From the NCBI RefSeq assembly GCF_021018805.1, contig NC_086259.1, positions 3,782,001-3,846,000 of the forward strand: DNA of 64,000 bases, given 5' to 3'. The notes beneath the pieces were generated by a model, which saw nothing but the letters and a program-made list of their open reading frames with translations, had not been told where the DNA came from and searched no databases. Shown in pieces: positions 21,779 to 32,680 of the stretch. The DNA is from Prinia subflava (Eukaryota; Chordata; Aves; Passeriformes; Cisticolidae). The position numbers and the translations under genes were made by a program. Position 1 is the stretch's first letter, and every line of letters starts with the position of its first letter.

Positions 21779-24041
21779 TTCTATTTACAAAACTGCCCTC
21801 TTTTCCTGTGCCTGGGCACTTTGCATTGCTTTGCTCTGTACATTTAATGAATCTCCCAAACCCTCACAGTAAGCACTGGTGGGAAGAGCCTGTTTTGCCT
21901 TTTTGTTGTGGTCTGAATTTCCTTGAGTTCTCTTTTCATTCCTTGATAATTTGTCACGGCTTTAAGTTCCTTTCCAACCCCAAACACTCCAGGATTCTGA
22001 TTCTCTGGTTGGTTCTAGGATCTATTCCAGCTTATGGCTGCAGAGACATAGTCACTTCTTTTTATTCTGCTTGCAGATGTTCTATAGGGACTGGAAAGCA
22101 TTCATATGATAATTAAGTAAGTTGAGATTGTTGGAATATGAATAAAGAAGTTTGTAAATACCAATTATATGCATTTATTGAGCGTGAGCTGAACAAATGT
22201 ATCTAAATGCTGTATTTGAGAAAGGAAGTTCAGTTACAAACCAAGTCTTAAAAACCTCTGCCTTGGGACTTCATAAGTGAAAGAGAAAGAAATAATTCAT
22301 ACATTGCATCCACACAATCTCCTTATCTCATAGCTCTCTGTATCCCAGAAATCGTTTTTGGAGTGCCACTATTGCAGACATACAGCTCTTTTTGGCTGGA
22401 ATAAGCTTTCATGCATCAGAGCAGCAACAAAACTAAAATTTGATTTTTCCAGATACATTTTTTATGATGTGTCAAGCACGGCTGAAAACTTTGGGGATGC
22501 CTCATGTGACAAGGTGAGCTGGAACATCAAAATATTCCCAGCTTTCAAGCTGAACCTCGCAGTCCTTTGTTCACTGCTCAGTTCAGAGCTGCACATCTGT
22601 GCACGGTGTCACCGTGAGCAGCACAACACGCAGCTGGCAGGACCTGGGGAAATGCAAGTGCCCAGGCTGCCAAAGTGATCCTTCCTCCGCAGGGAAGGGT
22701 CTCCATCACTCATTCATCACTTCATCTCTCAGGTTTTCATGTGGTTCCAAACCCATTTGTATTCATCCAAGAGGAGGAGTCAGGAAATGTACGGCACTGT
22801 CAGATCCGTGTGCTGCCCCCTTGGTCCTTTTAATGTCCTGGTGTGTTTCATTGAAGTTCTTCATCATGAAACAAGCAGCTGTTGTCATCTGCAGGTGGAT
22901 TTTTCAGATTCTTAAAACTGATCCACGAGTCTGATGAGTATAGTAATTTCTTGGACAAATGCTGTGAAAGAAAACTTCCAAAAAAAAGTACTTGGATCAC
23001 AAATTTTCTGCATTTCGAACAGGCATCAAGTTTATTTCTGACTAAAAAGTTAACATAAAAGAATTCCTGACATCTAAAATAATCAAGGAAATTATACCAA
23101 GCAGTTTCTTAGTCAGGTAGCTCCAATGTAAGAGATTTTAATTTTGAACTCCTATTATCACATATCTGTAAATGCCAGTTCCTCAAATGAGGGCAAAGCA
23201 TGCACAGACCCTTTTCCTTACAGGGATTCCCACACCATAGCTTCTGAGTATTTTAGGAGCCATTGTGCTTCACTGCCTTTTACTGGAATCTGAGTTGGAA
23301 GAGTATAATTAGTACTGAATAAGTAATTCAGATATCTACACAGTGAAGCTGAACACTTGATCCAGCAGCCAATCTTGTGTTCTAGACAAGATCTTTTTAT
23401 TTATGAGACAGAACCTAAAAAAACCAAACCCTCAAAATCAAACAAACATAAACAAAAATCCCCAATCTGAAACCTGTGCAGTTGACAGTGCAGTTTTCCA
23501 ATCATCTGCTGACAAAAGGAGTGTGAAAAGTACACAAATTACAGTTTATGTTTCATTTACTTGGTTTAGGGCTTTAACTGTTGGGTCACAAAGTTTAAGA
23601 GAAGTTTTAAAATTATCTTTTTGGATGATTCAGAAGCATGTTGTGTTAATTACCTTTATCTTTTAGTTTTTCAAGGTAGATGATTATTAACCAAGAGAAA
23701 TTTGATTATTATCAAAAAGGTGATTATTAATGAAGAGAATACTGAGTTTCTGTGATAAACAAGTAAATCCATATATCTTTTACCTCAATCTGATTATATA
23801 CAGACTGGTAATAGCATCTAATATAAGAAAAATCTGTTTTTTTCCCTGCAATTATGAATGCTTTAAACACAGCCATTTTTAGGATACTTTTTGCTTCAAA
23901 AGTGGCAGAAAATCTATTTCAAGAATTTGGAAGTGAACACATAGATCTCTAGTGGGGAAAAAAACAACATCTTATAAGAAATTGCAAAAGTTTAATTTCC
24001 GAGCCAGTATATATATAAAATCCCAATTTGTTTGAATTTTA
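21779..24041. other. unique sequence, AT-rich
   Basis: No gene is recognised. A 45-bp string at 21960-22005 (TTCCTTTCCAACCCCAAACA then TCCAGGATTCTGATTCTC) looks like the end of a CR1 on the plus strand but is too short to be secure. An A/C-rich stretch occurs at 23408-23465. Confidence 0.45.
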
Positions 24042-24079
24042 CTCTTTTTTTTTTCCTCCCCTCCCTCTCTCCCCCTTTT
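24042..24079. repeat. polypyrimidine tract
   Basis: An almost pure T/C stretch, T-rich then CCTCCCCTCCCTCTCTCCCC. It is simple-sequence DNA. No convincing exon follows that would make it a splice-acceptor tract. Confidence 0.8.
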
Positions 24080-25989
24080 AAGAGAGTTTGGCCACATATG
24101 CTCAGATCATAAAATAAATCCTTTAAAAATCTAAACTTGCTGCAGCCTGTCGTTCCAGCGTGTCTGACATCTTCAAATCTCTTGCAGGAAGAAGGTGACA
24201 TTAATCTGCCAGTCCTCCTTCACAAGTTTGTGACTCTTTCCAGGGCCTGAGGCAAACACATGTGCCCAGTCACTAAAGGATTTGCTAATGCTCCTGCAGT
24301 GCAGCGAGTCTCTGCCCCAGCAGCTGTTGTTTAGTGATAGATCACTGAAGCAAAAAATTATGCTGGTATAAAAAATAGATCTTGAACCACAGCTCTCATT
24401 CTTATGCCTTTGTTGTGCACCAGTGGCAAACCTCTGGGATTCATTTAGCTGTAATCATTCGTTACTGAGGGGCAGAGTGTCTTTCAGACACTGGTGATGG
24501 AGTCACCTTTGAAACAAGTGCAAACGAGTGCAAGTCAGTCAGCAATCCATCCTCCCCGGGTTACATCTTAGAGCTGGCACATCCTTCAAGAGCCCCTTCA
24601 GCATCTGTAACACAAACAACAATATACAGAAAGACATTTTGCTTTTTTATCCTATATTTCTGAGACAGTTTAATTAGTTTACCGTCCGGATTTGTACTCC
24701 TTTATTGAACAATGACAGCTACATAAAGCAAGCACCAGGAGTCAAATGCTGCTTCTGTTTACACTGGGGGTGAAAAAGACCTGTGGGGTGTCTGATCAAA
24801 GCTCAGTGGAGCCAAGAATAGTGGTCAGTATTTGGGATTAACAGCAAAAGAATGGCCAGAGGACACTCAGAGCTGTTTGGGGTGGGGTTGTTACTTCAAG
24901 TGCCTTTTCATGCTCACTCATTTCCAAAATCAAGGAGGAAAGTGGACGTTTTAACATAGAATTTAGTTTGCAGTTCAGAGATAAGATGAGAAAGCTCATA
25001 AGACAGCTGTGAGAGCACCTGAGGCACTACCTGTCCCAAATATCTGATCAGAATGGGGAATTGAATGCACAGGTTTTGAAGATTTCATACTGAATAAAAA
25101 CCATTTCCACTTGTGTATAAAAAACTACACCATGCTCAAAAAGTTGTTGGTTTTGGTTTTATGTTTTTGTCCTGTTTTGTTTTCAGAAAATTTTTGACGC
25201 ACTCTGAATAATTCAGTTAATGTCTATGGTTTGGGAACGATAGCTAATATATGGATCCTTACAAATACCAATCTCATACTATAGTTACTGATCAAAAAAA
25301 TAAAAATAAAACCAGGATAAACTGCAGCTCAAAAACAGATTAAAGGACAGCTTCTGAAATTTTCAATTTTAATCCCTCTATATCCTATTTTTTTCCCTTT
25401 TGGTCATCAATTCTCAGATTTCTCTCTTAAGTCCAAAGTGTTGTCACTGTGCACTAACCTGAAAGCACCCTGGATGGGAAGAGCTCATGTCTGAATTAAA
25501 CTCAGGGCTGAGCAGAAATCACAGCTTTCCCCCTCTGATTTTATTGGGAGGGCTTAATCCTGCCTCACTTTGTGAGCAGTTTTCTAAATAATGTTTATGA
25601 GTGAACAAGGTTTTTTGTTCAGTTAAAAGAGTGAAAAAGGAAAGGTAATAATACTTTCACTTAGCAGTCGAATAATTAAAACAGAGCCAGGAAACTTTTT
25701 ACTTCTTTGTTTCCACCTGAAGTAAATCATGGCCAGTTCCCACAAAGCAGGTTCCAGTGACTATTCTGAGGCAGGAATTCTCAATTCCTTCACCTTGGAT
25801 GGAAAGGAGCTGACTGCTTCAGTCATGCAGGAATTTCTGGTTCCATTTTTACTACTTGTATCATTTTTCCCAGTCATAGTTTCAAATGAAATACAGTTTT
25901 AAGTGGCAAAGCATCTTCTGTATTCTCACTTAGCTAACATTTAACTTAACCAAACTGAGTTTAACAATTATACCTCTGTCACTCTCCCT
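24080..25989. other. unique sequence
   Basis: No gene or repeat is recognised. Frames are short and base composition is ordinary for this window. Confidence 0.5.
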
Positions 25990-26030
25990 CAATTATATAT
26001 ATATATATATATATAATTGTTATATATATA
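25990..26030. repeat. (TA)n microsatellite forming a palindrome
   Basis: The run of TA units is bordered by CAATTA on the left and TAATTG on the right, so 25990-26019 is fully self-complementary. A second short TA run follows after TT. This is a typical length-variable microsatellite. Confidence 0.9.
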
Positions 26031-26212
26031 GTACCTTCCTCAAGCTTAAATATATCAGCACTTTGCATAATTATCATAATAGACAACTCGCATTTAGTCT
26101 ATCATTTAGCACAAAATAACCTGGCAAAATTTGTGAACACTGAGTTATATTTATTGTCAATTATTCCCACAGAACTGCTGCATTTGGAAAACCTGAGTTT
26201 TTCAACTGAGTT

Positions 26213-26263
26213 TTTGGTATTTAGACATAACCAAGAGCTGCTTGGTTATGTCTAAATACCAAA
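26213..26263. repeat. perfect 23-bp inverted repeat (hairpin)
   Basis: The left arm 26213-26235 starts TTTGGTATTTAGACATAACC. It is the exact reverse complement of the right arm 26241-26263, with a five-base loop AGCTG at 26236-26240. All 23 pairs match. It could come from a template-switch event or a small palindromic element, or could be transcribed as a hairpin. Nothing here shows expression. Confidence 0.95.
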
Positions 26264-26651
26264 GTCCAAGCCAACTTTTTCTGTGATTTTAAGGATCAGT
26301 GAAAAGCAAGTAAGTGTCCTACACCATGGAAAAGCCTATCCAGTGTCATTCCAAGCACTGATGGAGACTTTATTGATGTCAGTGAGCTGGGATTGGCTGG
26401 GGTACAGATTCTTTTCTTCACAGTGGCTGGGACAGGTTGTGTTTTGGATTTTTCCTGAACACAGGGTTGATAACTCAGGGATGTTTTGTTATTGCTGAGC
26501 AGGGTCCTGCTTCTCAGGCTGCCCCACCAGCAGGGAGGCCACGGGGCCACAAGCAGCTGGGAGGGGACACAGCCTGGACAGCTGACCCCAACTGACCCAA
26601 GGGATGTTCCACACCATGTAATGTCAGGCTCAAGGTTTAAAACTGGGGAAA

Positions 26652-27190
26652 TGTTGGGATATTAAGAGAGGCAGGACCACAGAGAGATGCCTTAAAGCAT
26701 GATTTATTGCTCTTATCCTCTACAGTCTCATGAAGGGTGAGAATGTCTTCACCATGTAAGTCAGAAGTCAGTAATAGTCAGTGGTCAGTGGTGGCAAGAT
26801 CACTGGTTAGTGATCTTAAAAGGGTCTTTTAAAGGTTTATTAGACAATAAACTACTGCCACAAAGAATGTTTCTATTTTCACACCAAACGCTAATTAAAT
26901 TGTATCTCACATCAGTGCTGACCTTCTTAACCAATCATGTAATGACACACAAACCTACACTACTACACTTTAAAACTTCTATCTTTGTAAGTACTTCTAG
27001 ATCTAAACTTTAAAACTTTCTCCTACCTGTCTTGACAGGTTTCTGCTTAAACTACAAACCCACATGCTTGGTTATGGTCTCTAAATCTGGCAGCCTTTTC
27101 CAAGGTCTCAGGTTGAACCCTGTGTTCATTTCTAGGTGTGGGCCTACATGCACAGCATTTTGAGAGATTCCTGTGCCTTGATTTCCCACA
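26652..27190 (-). mobile_element. ERVK-like solo LTR with 6-bp target duplication
   Basis: The 539-bp segment has termini TGTTGGG on the left and CCCACA on the right. It is flanked by a perfect 6-bp repeat GGGAAA at 26646-26651 and 27191-27196, the duplication length typical of ERVK. TTTATT at 26703-26708 is AATAAA on the minus strand, close to the left end, so the LTR points to the minus strand. Removing it rejoins the older LTR exactly at GGGGAAA/GAAGGAGG, which confirms the boundaries. No internal sequence is present: it is a solo LTR. Confidence 0.9.
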
Positions 27191-27396
27191 GGGAAAGAAG
27201 GAGGAAGGGGGGGACATTTGGAGTGATGATATTTGTCTTTTGAAGTCACAGTTCTGAGTGACAGAGTCCTGTTCTGGAGATGGTGAACACCTGCCTGCCC
27301 ATGGGAAGTGTGGAATGAATTCTTTCTTTTGCTTTGCTTGACTGTGAGAATTTTGCTTTATCCATTAAACTCTCTTTATCTCGACTCTCAAGGTTT

Positions 27397-27537
27397 AGAA
27401 TCATGGAACCACAGAATGCTTTGGGTTGAAAGGGATGGTAAAGCTCATCCAGTCCCACCCCTGCAATGGGCACGACATTACCCCAGGGTGCTCCAAGCCC
27501 TGTCCAGCCTGGCCTTGGGCCCTCCCAGGGATGGAGA
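27397..27537 (-). mobile_element. CR1 LINE 3' fragment inside the old LTR
   Basis: The plus strand AGAATCATGGAACCACAGAA, TGCTTTGGGTTGAAAGGGAT, AGCTCATCCAGTCCCACCCC and CCAGCCTGGCCTTGGGCCCT is a reversed CR1 3' end of about 140 bp. The ERVL-like LTR sequence stops just before it at CTCTCAAGGTTT and resumes just after it at TTTTCCCACTTTTAC. It is a third layer in the nest; its age relative to the ERVK-like LTR cannot be read directly. Confidence 0.85.
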
Positions 27538-27640
27538 TTTTCCCACTTTTACATTTCAATCCTCTCCCTCATGTTGGTGTGGGGGGAGTGAGTGAGTGGC
27601 TCTGCAGGGCTTGGTTCCCCCCTGGGGTTAAACCATGACA

Positions 27641-30140
27641 CCAAGTCATGAGCTTTTAACCCATTTTTCTCTTTCTACAGGTCTCTTAAATTCAGTCCTG
27701 GGCAGTTTATATCAGTTGGTTATTGTGAAAACTACAAACTTACCAAGGCAATAGTTGAAAATTCCCTTTTTACCCCCCCTTTTAGGCATAGAATAACAGC
27801 TTTTTAATGAGTTGCTAGTGGTTTTATCTTAAGGGTTTAGCACTGCATTTATGAAGCTGCCTCTTTTTTAAACATGACTGCTAATGAACCAGACAAGGTA
27901 GGAAACAGCAAATAAACTGAACATGTAGTAGATTCAAGCCTTGCTATTTGACTGTATGATTCCTCCCAGAAAGAAACACACTTCTCATCTCTTAAAAATA
28001 TTATTACAGAGAGTGAAAATTTAATTCTACCAACAATATGAAAAGAGACTGAGAATAACAGTAATGCTTTATATGAAACTTACTATTATTCATCATGTAG
28101 TACTGAAAAGATTGCTAATAATCAAATTACAGACAAATACACACTAGCAGCAGTTACTGTTGCTGCATAAATGAAGGTAATCTTCTAACCTCTGATTTTT
28201 TTTTTGTCCCTGGGCTAAACTAAATAATGATTTACAGAATTCTAACTTCTCCTGTAGTATAGCAACCCTTTCAGCTGACTCTCAGTTTGTCAGTGAAGTG
28301 AAATATTGTTTTACTAGGAAGCACTGAACCTTGGAAAAAGGTGTGACCCGGCTCCTTACTCCAATTTCTCTCTTGTATCATGGGGCAAAATGTTATCTTA
28401 AAAATTCTCTTTCTAAACTTAGACAAGTGGGGGAAAATATCAAACATATTCCAGGTACTTCCCATCTTCTGCTTAAAAGCAGTGAAAGAAAGAGAGAACA
28501 CAAGACATTTGTGTTTTACTTTGTTAGTCTGGAGCACCAAGAATACATTTTTCACTGCACTGAGCGTATTTTCCCTGTGCTTGAGCAAAGCTTTAGCAGC
28601 TGCCTCAGCTGCCTGTTGGGGAGTGCATGTCCCATTTACCCTTTGAAGGTTTCCTACTTCAGAAGGAAGTGAATACACATCCTGCTGTTTGGGGGAGCAG
28701 GGCTGAGGGAATGAGGCTTGACCTGGGGTCAGACCTGTTAGTTTGGGGTCTGCTTCCATTTGGAATAGTCAAAAATCTTAAGAGCTGTTGTCAGGAGAGG
28801 TTGAATGAATCTGCAGGTGTACCTGCCCAAGGAAAAAATGTTATAGATTTTGTGAGGGGGAAGGATCTTGAAGCCACAGCTCTGTGGGGAACCAACAAAT
28901 GGAGAGTTTTGGTATCAGATTGATTCAGCGGTCACGCAAAAGTCAAACAATGGGGAGAATTCTTCCATCCCAGCCCTGGAGTGCACAGATCAGGGACTCA
29001 CAGGAGCACTGGTAGAGTAAAAGCAGCTTTTATACCAGACATGCAAACCCTTCAGACATGGGAAACAGTATTTTTTATAGAGCATTAAATGTTATATATC
29101 TAGAACATTAAAACATCACATTTCACTGAACATTTATTATAGTCAACATACATTTTCTCAGCTTTGTAATTCATAATACTCCTCAACATTTTCAAGTGTG
29201 CAGAATTCATGGAAATTTTATTTCCTAAGAGTATCAACTGCTATCTATATTTTGTTGTGGAAATATAAAGAAAAATTGTGACTACAATTCCTTGTTTTGC
29301 ATAGTTATTTCTTTTATTAGTCCAAGTGAGAAAATTCATCCATGTTCTATTAATCTTATTTGATTTATTTTTTACTCTTTGCATTAATGCTCAATTATAA
29401 TAACATTTTGTGTTTCATTTGACTCTTTGCTATCTAGTACAGAATCAAAAAATACTATTAATAGTGGGTTCAATCAATTTCTAAGTGCATACATTTCCTC
29501 TAGGTACTGATCTAATTGCAATCATAGGAGACATTAAAGAAACATGCTCTAAAAATGGGAAAATTGTCTAAGTACAAGTGCTGTATACAGTGAGTAAACA
29601 TGTATCTGATTCTTCTAAGTGCTTCTGGAGTGAAACTTTATTAATTCACATAAATAATCAAATACATAATTCAAGCTGCCTCAAAAAATGTGATTTATAC
29701 ACTTGACCTAAAAGGCAGCAAACACTTGAGCAACCGTTTCTGTATTACAGAGAGCATGGCTCAGTTTTAGCCCAGCTCTGTCTCTTTACAGGTGGGTTTT
29801 ATGTGTCAGGACCTCGAGTGCTCAAATGTGACCCTGAACAGCTGCACTGGGGTTCTCACCCACATGGCCCCTGTGGGTTTTGGGCTCAGCTCTCAACTTT
29901 TAGTCCTCATTTGAGGCGCCTCACAGGTGTCCTTGTCCTTCTCTGGTGGTGTACGTGTGACACACCTGATGTCCCATCTCATGGAGGGTGACTCAATGAC
30001 CCCTCCCATGCACATTTGTACCTGGAACTGTCTTTGGCCACGTCTGCCCAGGTGGCCTTGGACCTGTGCCACAGCCCTGCTGCCAGCTATCTCACACCCC
30101 TCTGATGGAGCGTGGCAGGGTGGAGAAATGCTGCTACCTC
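27641..30140. other. mostly unique sequence; no gene recognised
   Basis: The longest open frame outside recognised repeats is here: minus strand 28271-28759, 162 codons, with an alanine-rich stretch QQAAEAAAKALLKH. No family is recognised, and plus-strand frames overlap it. GC rises at 28.6-29.0 and 29.8-30.1 kb. A TATA-like TTTTATACC at about 29030 (TATAAAAG on minus) might belong to an undefined LTR. Otherwise it is AT-rich. Confidence 0.4.
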
Positions 30141-30149
30141 CTCAAAGTG

Positions 30150-30665
30150 TCTCCTTCAGGAGCCACTCGGAGTGGGCTACAGGAACAGCCAATTCCATGC
30201 ACACACACACGCCACAGAGAGCTCGGAATGAGACAGAGATTTAACAATTCTGGCAATCTCGTATAGTAAAACTCAGGAAAATGGTATTGAAGAAGACAGT
30301 GAATATCGAACGCTGTCACCCTTTGCATACTTTAAAGAACTGCAAGCATCTGGGGCCCCTCGATGATAATAAAGAGCTAACCCAAACATAACAGGTTAAC
30401 AGAACTAAGAATGCAGATAAGGAGAACGCAGACTTTTAGCTGGTAGAAACTGAGTTCTGCCTTGAAAAAGTGCCAAGAGGGCCAAAGCACATGCAACAGA
30501 GATAAAGGTGAAGAAAGGCTCCGTTTCCTTCATCTTCTGGAGGCCCTCAAAGACCACCAGGATGAACTGAGCATGGCCAGAAAGAGTGGAGTTAATTACC
30601 ATACAAGGTGAGAACAGGCGGGGCCAGAGAATGAATATGAATGAGGGGGATTGTGCAATGCCACA
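30150..30665. mobile_element. probable LTR-derived sequence, family and limits unclear
   Basis: The stretch contains promoter-like and U3-like strings (for example GCGGGGCCAGAGAATGAATA) and lies directly beside two better-defined LTRs. Its text is reminiscent of passerine retroviral LTRs, but I cannot fix termini, target duplications or strand. It may be an older LTR broken by the insertion at 30670. Confidence 0.35.
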
Positions 30666-30669
30666 CACA

Positions 30670-31101
30670 TGTAAGACCTCAGGTTATGATGGGGGGGTGA
30701 CCACGAAGGGACCCCTGTTTCAGGTGGAGGAAAGACAGGAAGGGCCTCCTGTGAGATGAATTCCAGTGAGGATTTATTACGTTCACCACGCCGTAAGGAG
30801 TCAGGGACAAAAGACTCGACCATGTGGTGCTTGGGGGTTTCAGTATGGGGTCAGTGGCCAATGCTCTGAGGGCACAGGGGCAGGGCAAAGGGCAGTGCCC
30901 TATAGAGGGGATGAGGGAGGAGCAGTTGGGGTGGGCAGGGTCAGCTGGCCCATGGGGGAAGCAATCTAAGGTAGATTGGGAATAGTGCTGCAGAGCACCA
31001 TGGGGGAGAATCTTTTCCTTCAGCCTAGGCCTGGAAACTCCATGGTAGATCTTTCCAGGGCAAAGCCTGGAGGTTTCCCTGAGGGGTTCAAGGGATTCCA
31101 C
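30670..31101 (-). mobile_element. probable ERV1-like LTR
   Basis: Read on the minus strand, the segment begins TGGAATCCCTTGAACCCC. It has a TATA-like CTCTATAGGGC (about 30893-30903 on plus) and AATAAA at 30773-30778 (TTTATT on plus). It ends CCCATCATAACCTGAGGTCTTACA-like (boundary TGTAAGACC at 30670 on plus). Order and spacing (TATA, about 120 bp, polyadenylation signal, about 100 bp, end) fit a gammaretrovirus-like LTR of about 430 bp. The flanks CACA (left) and CACT (right) match at three of four bases, so the right end is provisional. No internal region follows on either side. Confidence 0.6.
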
Positions 31102-31279
31102 ACTCCTTGTACTTCTGTTTGGACTTTCTGTCTGTGCCCTGGACCTGTTTCACCACTTGCCTTATTCGAGACAGCCCCTGCATCTTGCAGCCAGTACCAG
31201 CCCCTCGTGCTGTGCTCTGATCAGGCACTAATGCTGAGGAGCTCCCTGGCTCCCTCCCCATCCCTGTGGGAGCAGCTGG
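31102..31279. other. GC-rich spacer between two LTRs
   Basis: The sequence between the ERV1-like LTR and the 31.3-kb ERVL LTR is unclassified. It may continue the LTR-derived material of 30.15-30.67 kb. No gene is recognised. Confidence 0.35.
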
Positions 31280-31284
31280 CCCTG

Positions 31285-31935
31285 TGTCCTGGGTGACGTT
31301 GTGATGCTTGTATCCCCAATTGTCTGTTCTGTTTATGCTGTATATTAAATTCTACACCTTTAAGATTGGTTCCAAGAGCAAAGCAGGAAAAAGAGAAGCA
31401 CTGAGTTTGTTTGCAGAAACTGCTCTCACTCCTCCACGTTCCACCCCTGGACTGTGCTGTCTGCAGCACGGACAGACAGCAGGACAGAGATCTCCTGTGC
31501 TTTTAGTTGGTTTTATCTAGCTGAGGTAGAGAAGTTCCCAGGATTGTTTTTTCCCTTTTTCTTGGGACTGTTTAAACCTGCTCTGGACTGAAAGCCCAGA
31601 GGAGCACCGGGAGCTCCGGTCTGGGGCCTGGGCCTTGGCATTTTCCAGGGCCTGAGGAACAGATAAGAGACTGGGAGAGCTGAGCTACACCCTTGGCAAG
31701 GACTCTGTCAATTTGCTGTCTCTTCAGAATGATTAAATTTTTTTTTTGTTGTTGTTGTTGTTGTTTTTTTATTTTTTTTTTTTGCTTGTGGGCACTTTGT
31801 TAAATAAATAGTTTTTTCCACTTTTCTCCAAGGAAATATTTTCCTGAATCAGTTGAGGGAGGGGCCGCTTGAGTTTGCTATTTTGGAGGGACCTCATTCA
31901 GAGGTTTTCTCCCAAATTTGCCCTAAACCAGGACA
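31285..31935 (+). mobile_element. ERVL-like solo LTR with 5-bp target duplication
   Basis: The 651-bp LTR has inverted termini TGTCCTGG...CCAGGACA. It is flanked by a perfect 5-bp CCCTG at 31280-31284 and 31936-31940. AATAAA lies at 31803-31808, giving plus orientation. The end GAGGGGCCGCTTGAGTTTGC, then TTTCTCCCAAATTTGCCC and TAAACCAGGACA, is characteristic of a passerine ERVL LTR. A T-rich stretch with a (GTT)n run lies inside at 31738-31784. It is a solo LTR: no internal retroviral sequence adjoins. Confidence 0.92.
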
Positions 31936-31940
31936 CCCTG

Positions 31941-32679
31941 GCTGCTTCCTGACATGGGAAATACTGCCTCTGTCTTAGATGGGATCGTTTTCATCCTGGG
32001 AAAACTACTGCATCTCCCTGAAAGCAATCTCAGCAGGGCAATAACAGAAACAAAAGGCACCCAAATCACAGCTCCTATGAGTGGAATGGCAGGTGAATGC
32101 TATTGAATGTCAAGCAAAAACAAAGAGACTTGAACTTCTGAGCTGGAAACTCTGCATTTTTCCCTATCATACAACAGCTCTGCATTTCAGTTTCAATTCT
32201 AGTGCAGGAGGAAAGTAAACCCTGCAATACATCATTTTCTACTGAAAAGAAATATAATATGAAATAGTTTGGGGTTTTTTTCCTATCAGCCTTGATCTCT
32301 TAATGATAAACTATAATTCAACCAAACAACTTGATATTGAAGAGCTCTAATTTCTTGCAATTTGAAATCACAATCTGATTCATATGCCCTGTGCTAATTA
32401 AAATTGGGAACATGATACCCTGTCCTTACCACCTGTCTGGTAAGAGAAGTTATCAAATGTATTATTAGACATTTAGGCATGTATTTTCAGTTTTGCTCTT
32501 TTAAGTTTGCTCAGGGCAAAATATTTTTCCAAGGTAGGAGTGAACTGTAGCTTCTAGTCTGGGATGAGCTCCATGTGTGGCACAGACAGGTGTTATGTAT
32601 TGCTCTGTAAAGTAAATGCTGAGGAGGCAAAGGGTCAGTGTCGGCTGAAGTCACAGTGCAGAAAGAAAAAAGCTCCATA
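31941..32679. other. AT-rich unique sequence
   Basis: No gene or repeat is recognised between the LTR and the long CR1 fragment. Confidence 0.5.
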
Positions 32680-32680
32680 T

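Larger units (their letters stand above)
26377..27640 (+). mobile_element. old ERVL-like LTR, interrupted by two later insertions
   Basis: Three separated pieces join to one LTR of roughly 580 bp: 26377-26651, 27197-27396 and 27538-27640. Landmarks in order are TGTCAGTGAGCTGGGATTGG, TGTGTTTTGGATTT, GGGAGGGGACACAGCC, GACAGCTGACCCCAACTGAC, GAAGGAGGAAGGGGGGGACA, CACCTGCCTGCCCATGGGAA, ATTAAA (27364-27369), CCCACTTTTAC, GGGGGGAGTGAGTGAG, and the end GGGGTTAAACCATGACA. This is a widespread avian ERVL-type LTR. An ERVK-like LTR and a CR1 split it. No clear target duplication remains, and substitutions are many, so it is the oldest layer of the nest. Confidence 0.85.

Noticed and set aside
21960..22005. 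CR1 3' tail
   Set aside because: Resembles the terminal 45 bp of CR1, but is too short and diverged to annotate as a separate element.
28920..29060. LTR on the minus strand around a TATAAAAG motif
   Set aside because: No termini, polyadenylation signal or target duplication could be found.
30670..31935. A full provirus between the two LTRs
   Set aside because: The LTRs differ in family and orientation, and less than 200 bp lies between them with no primer-binding site or retroviral gene.
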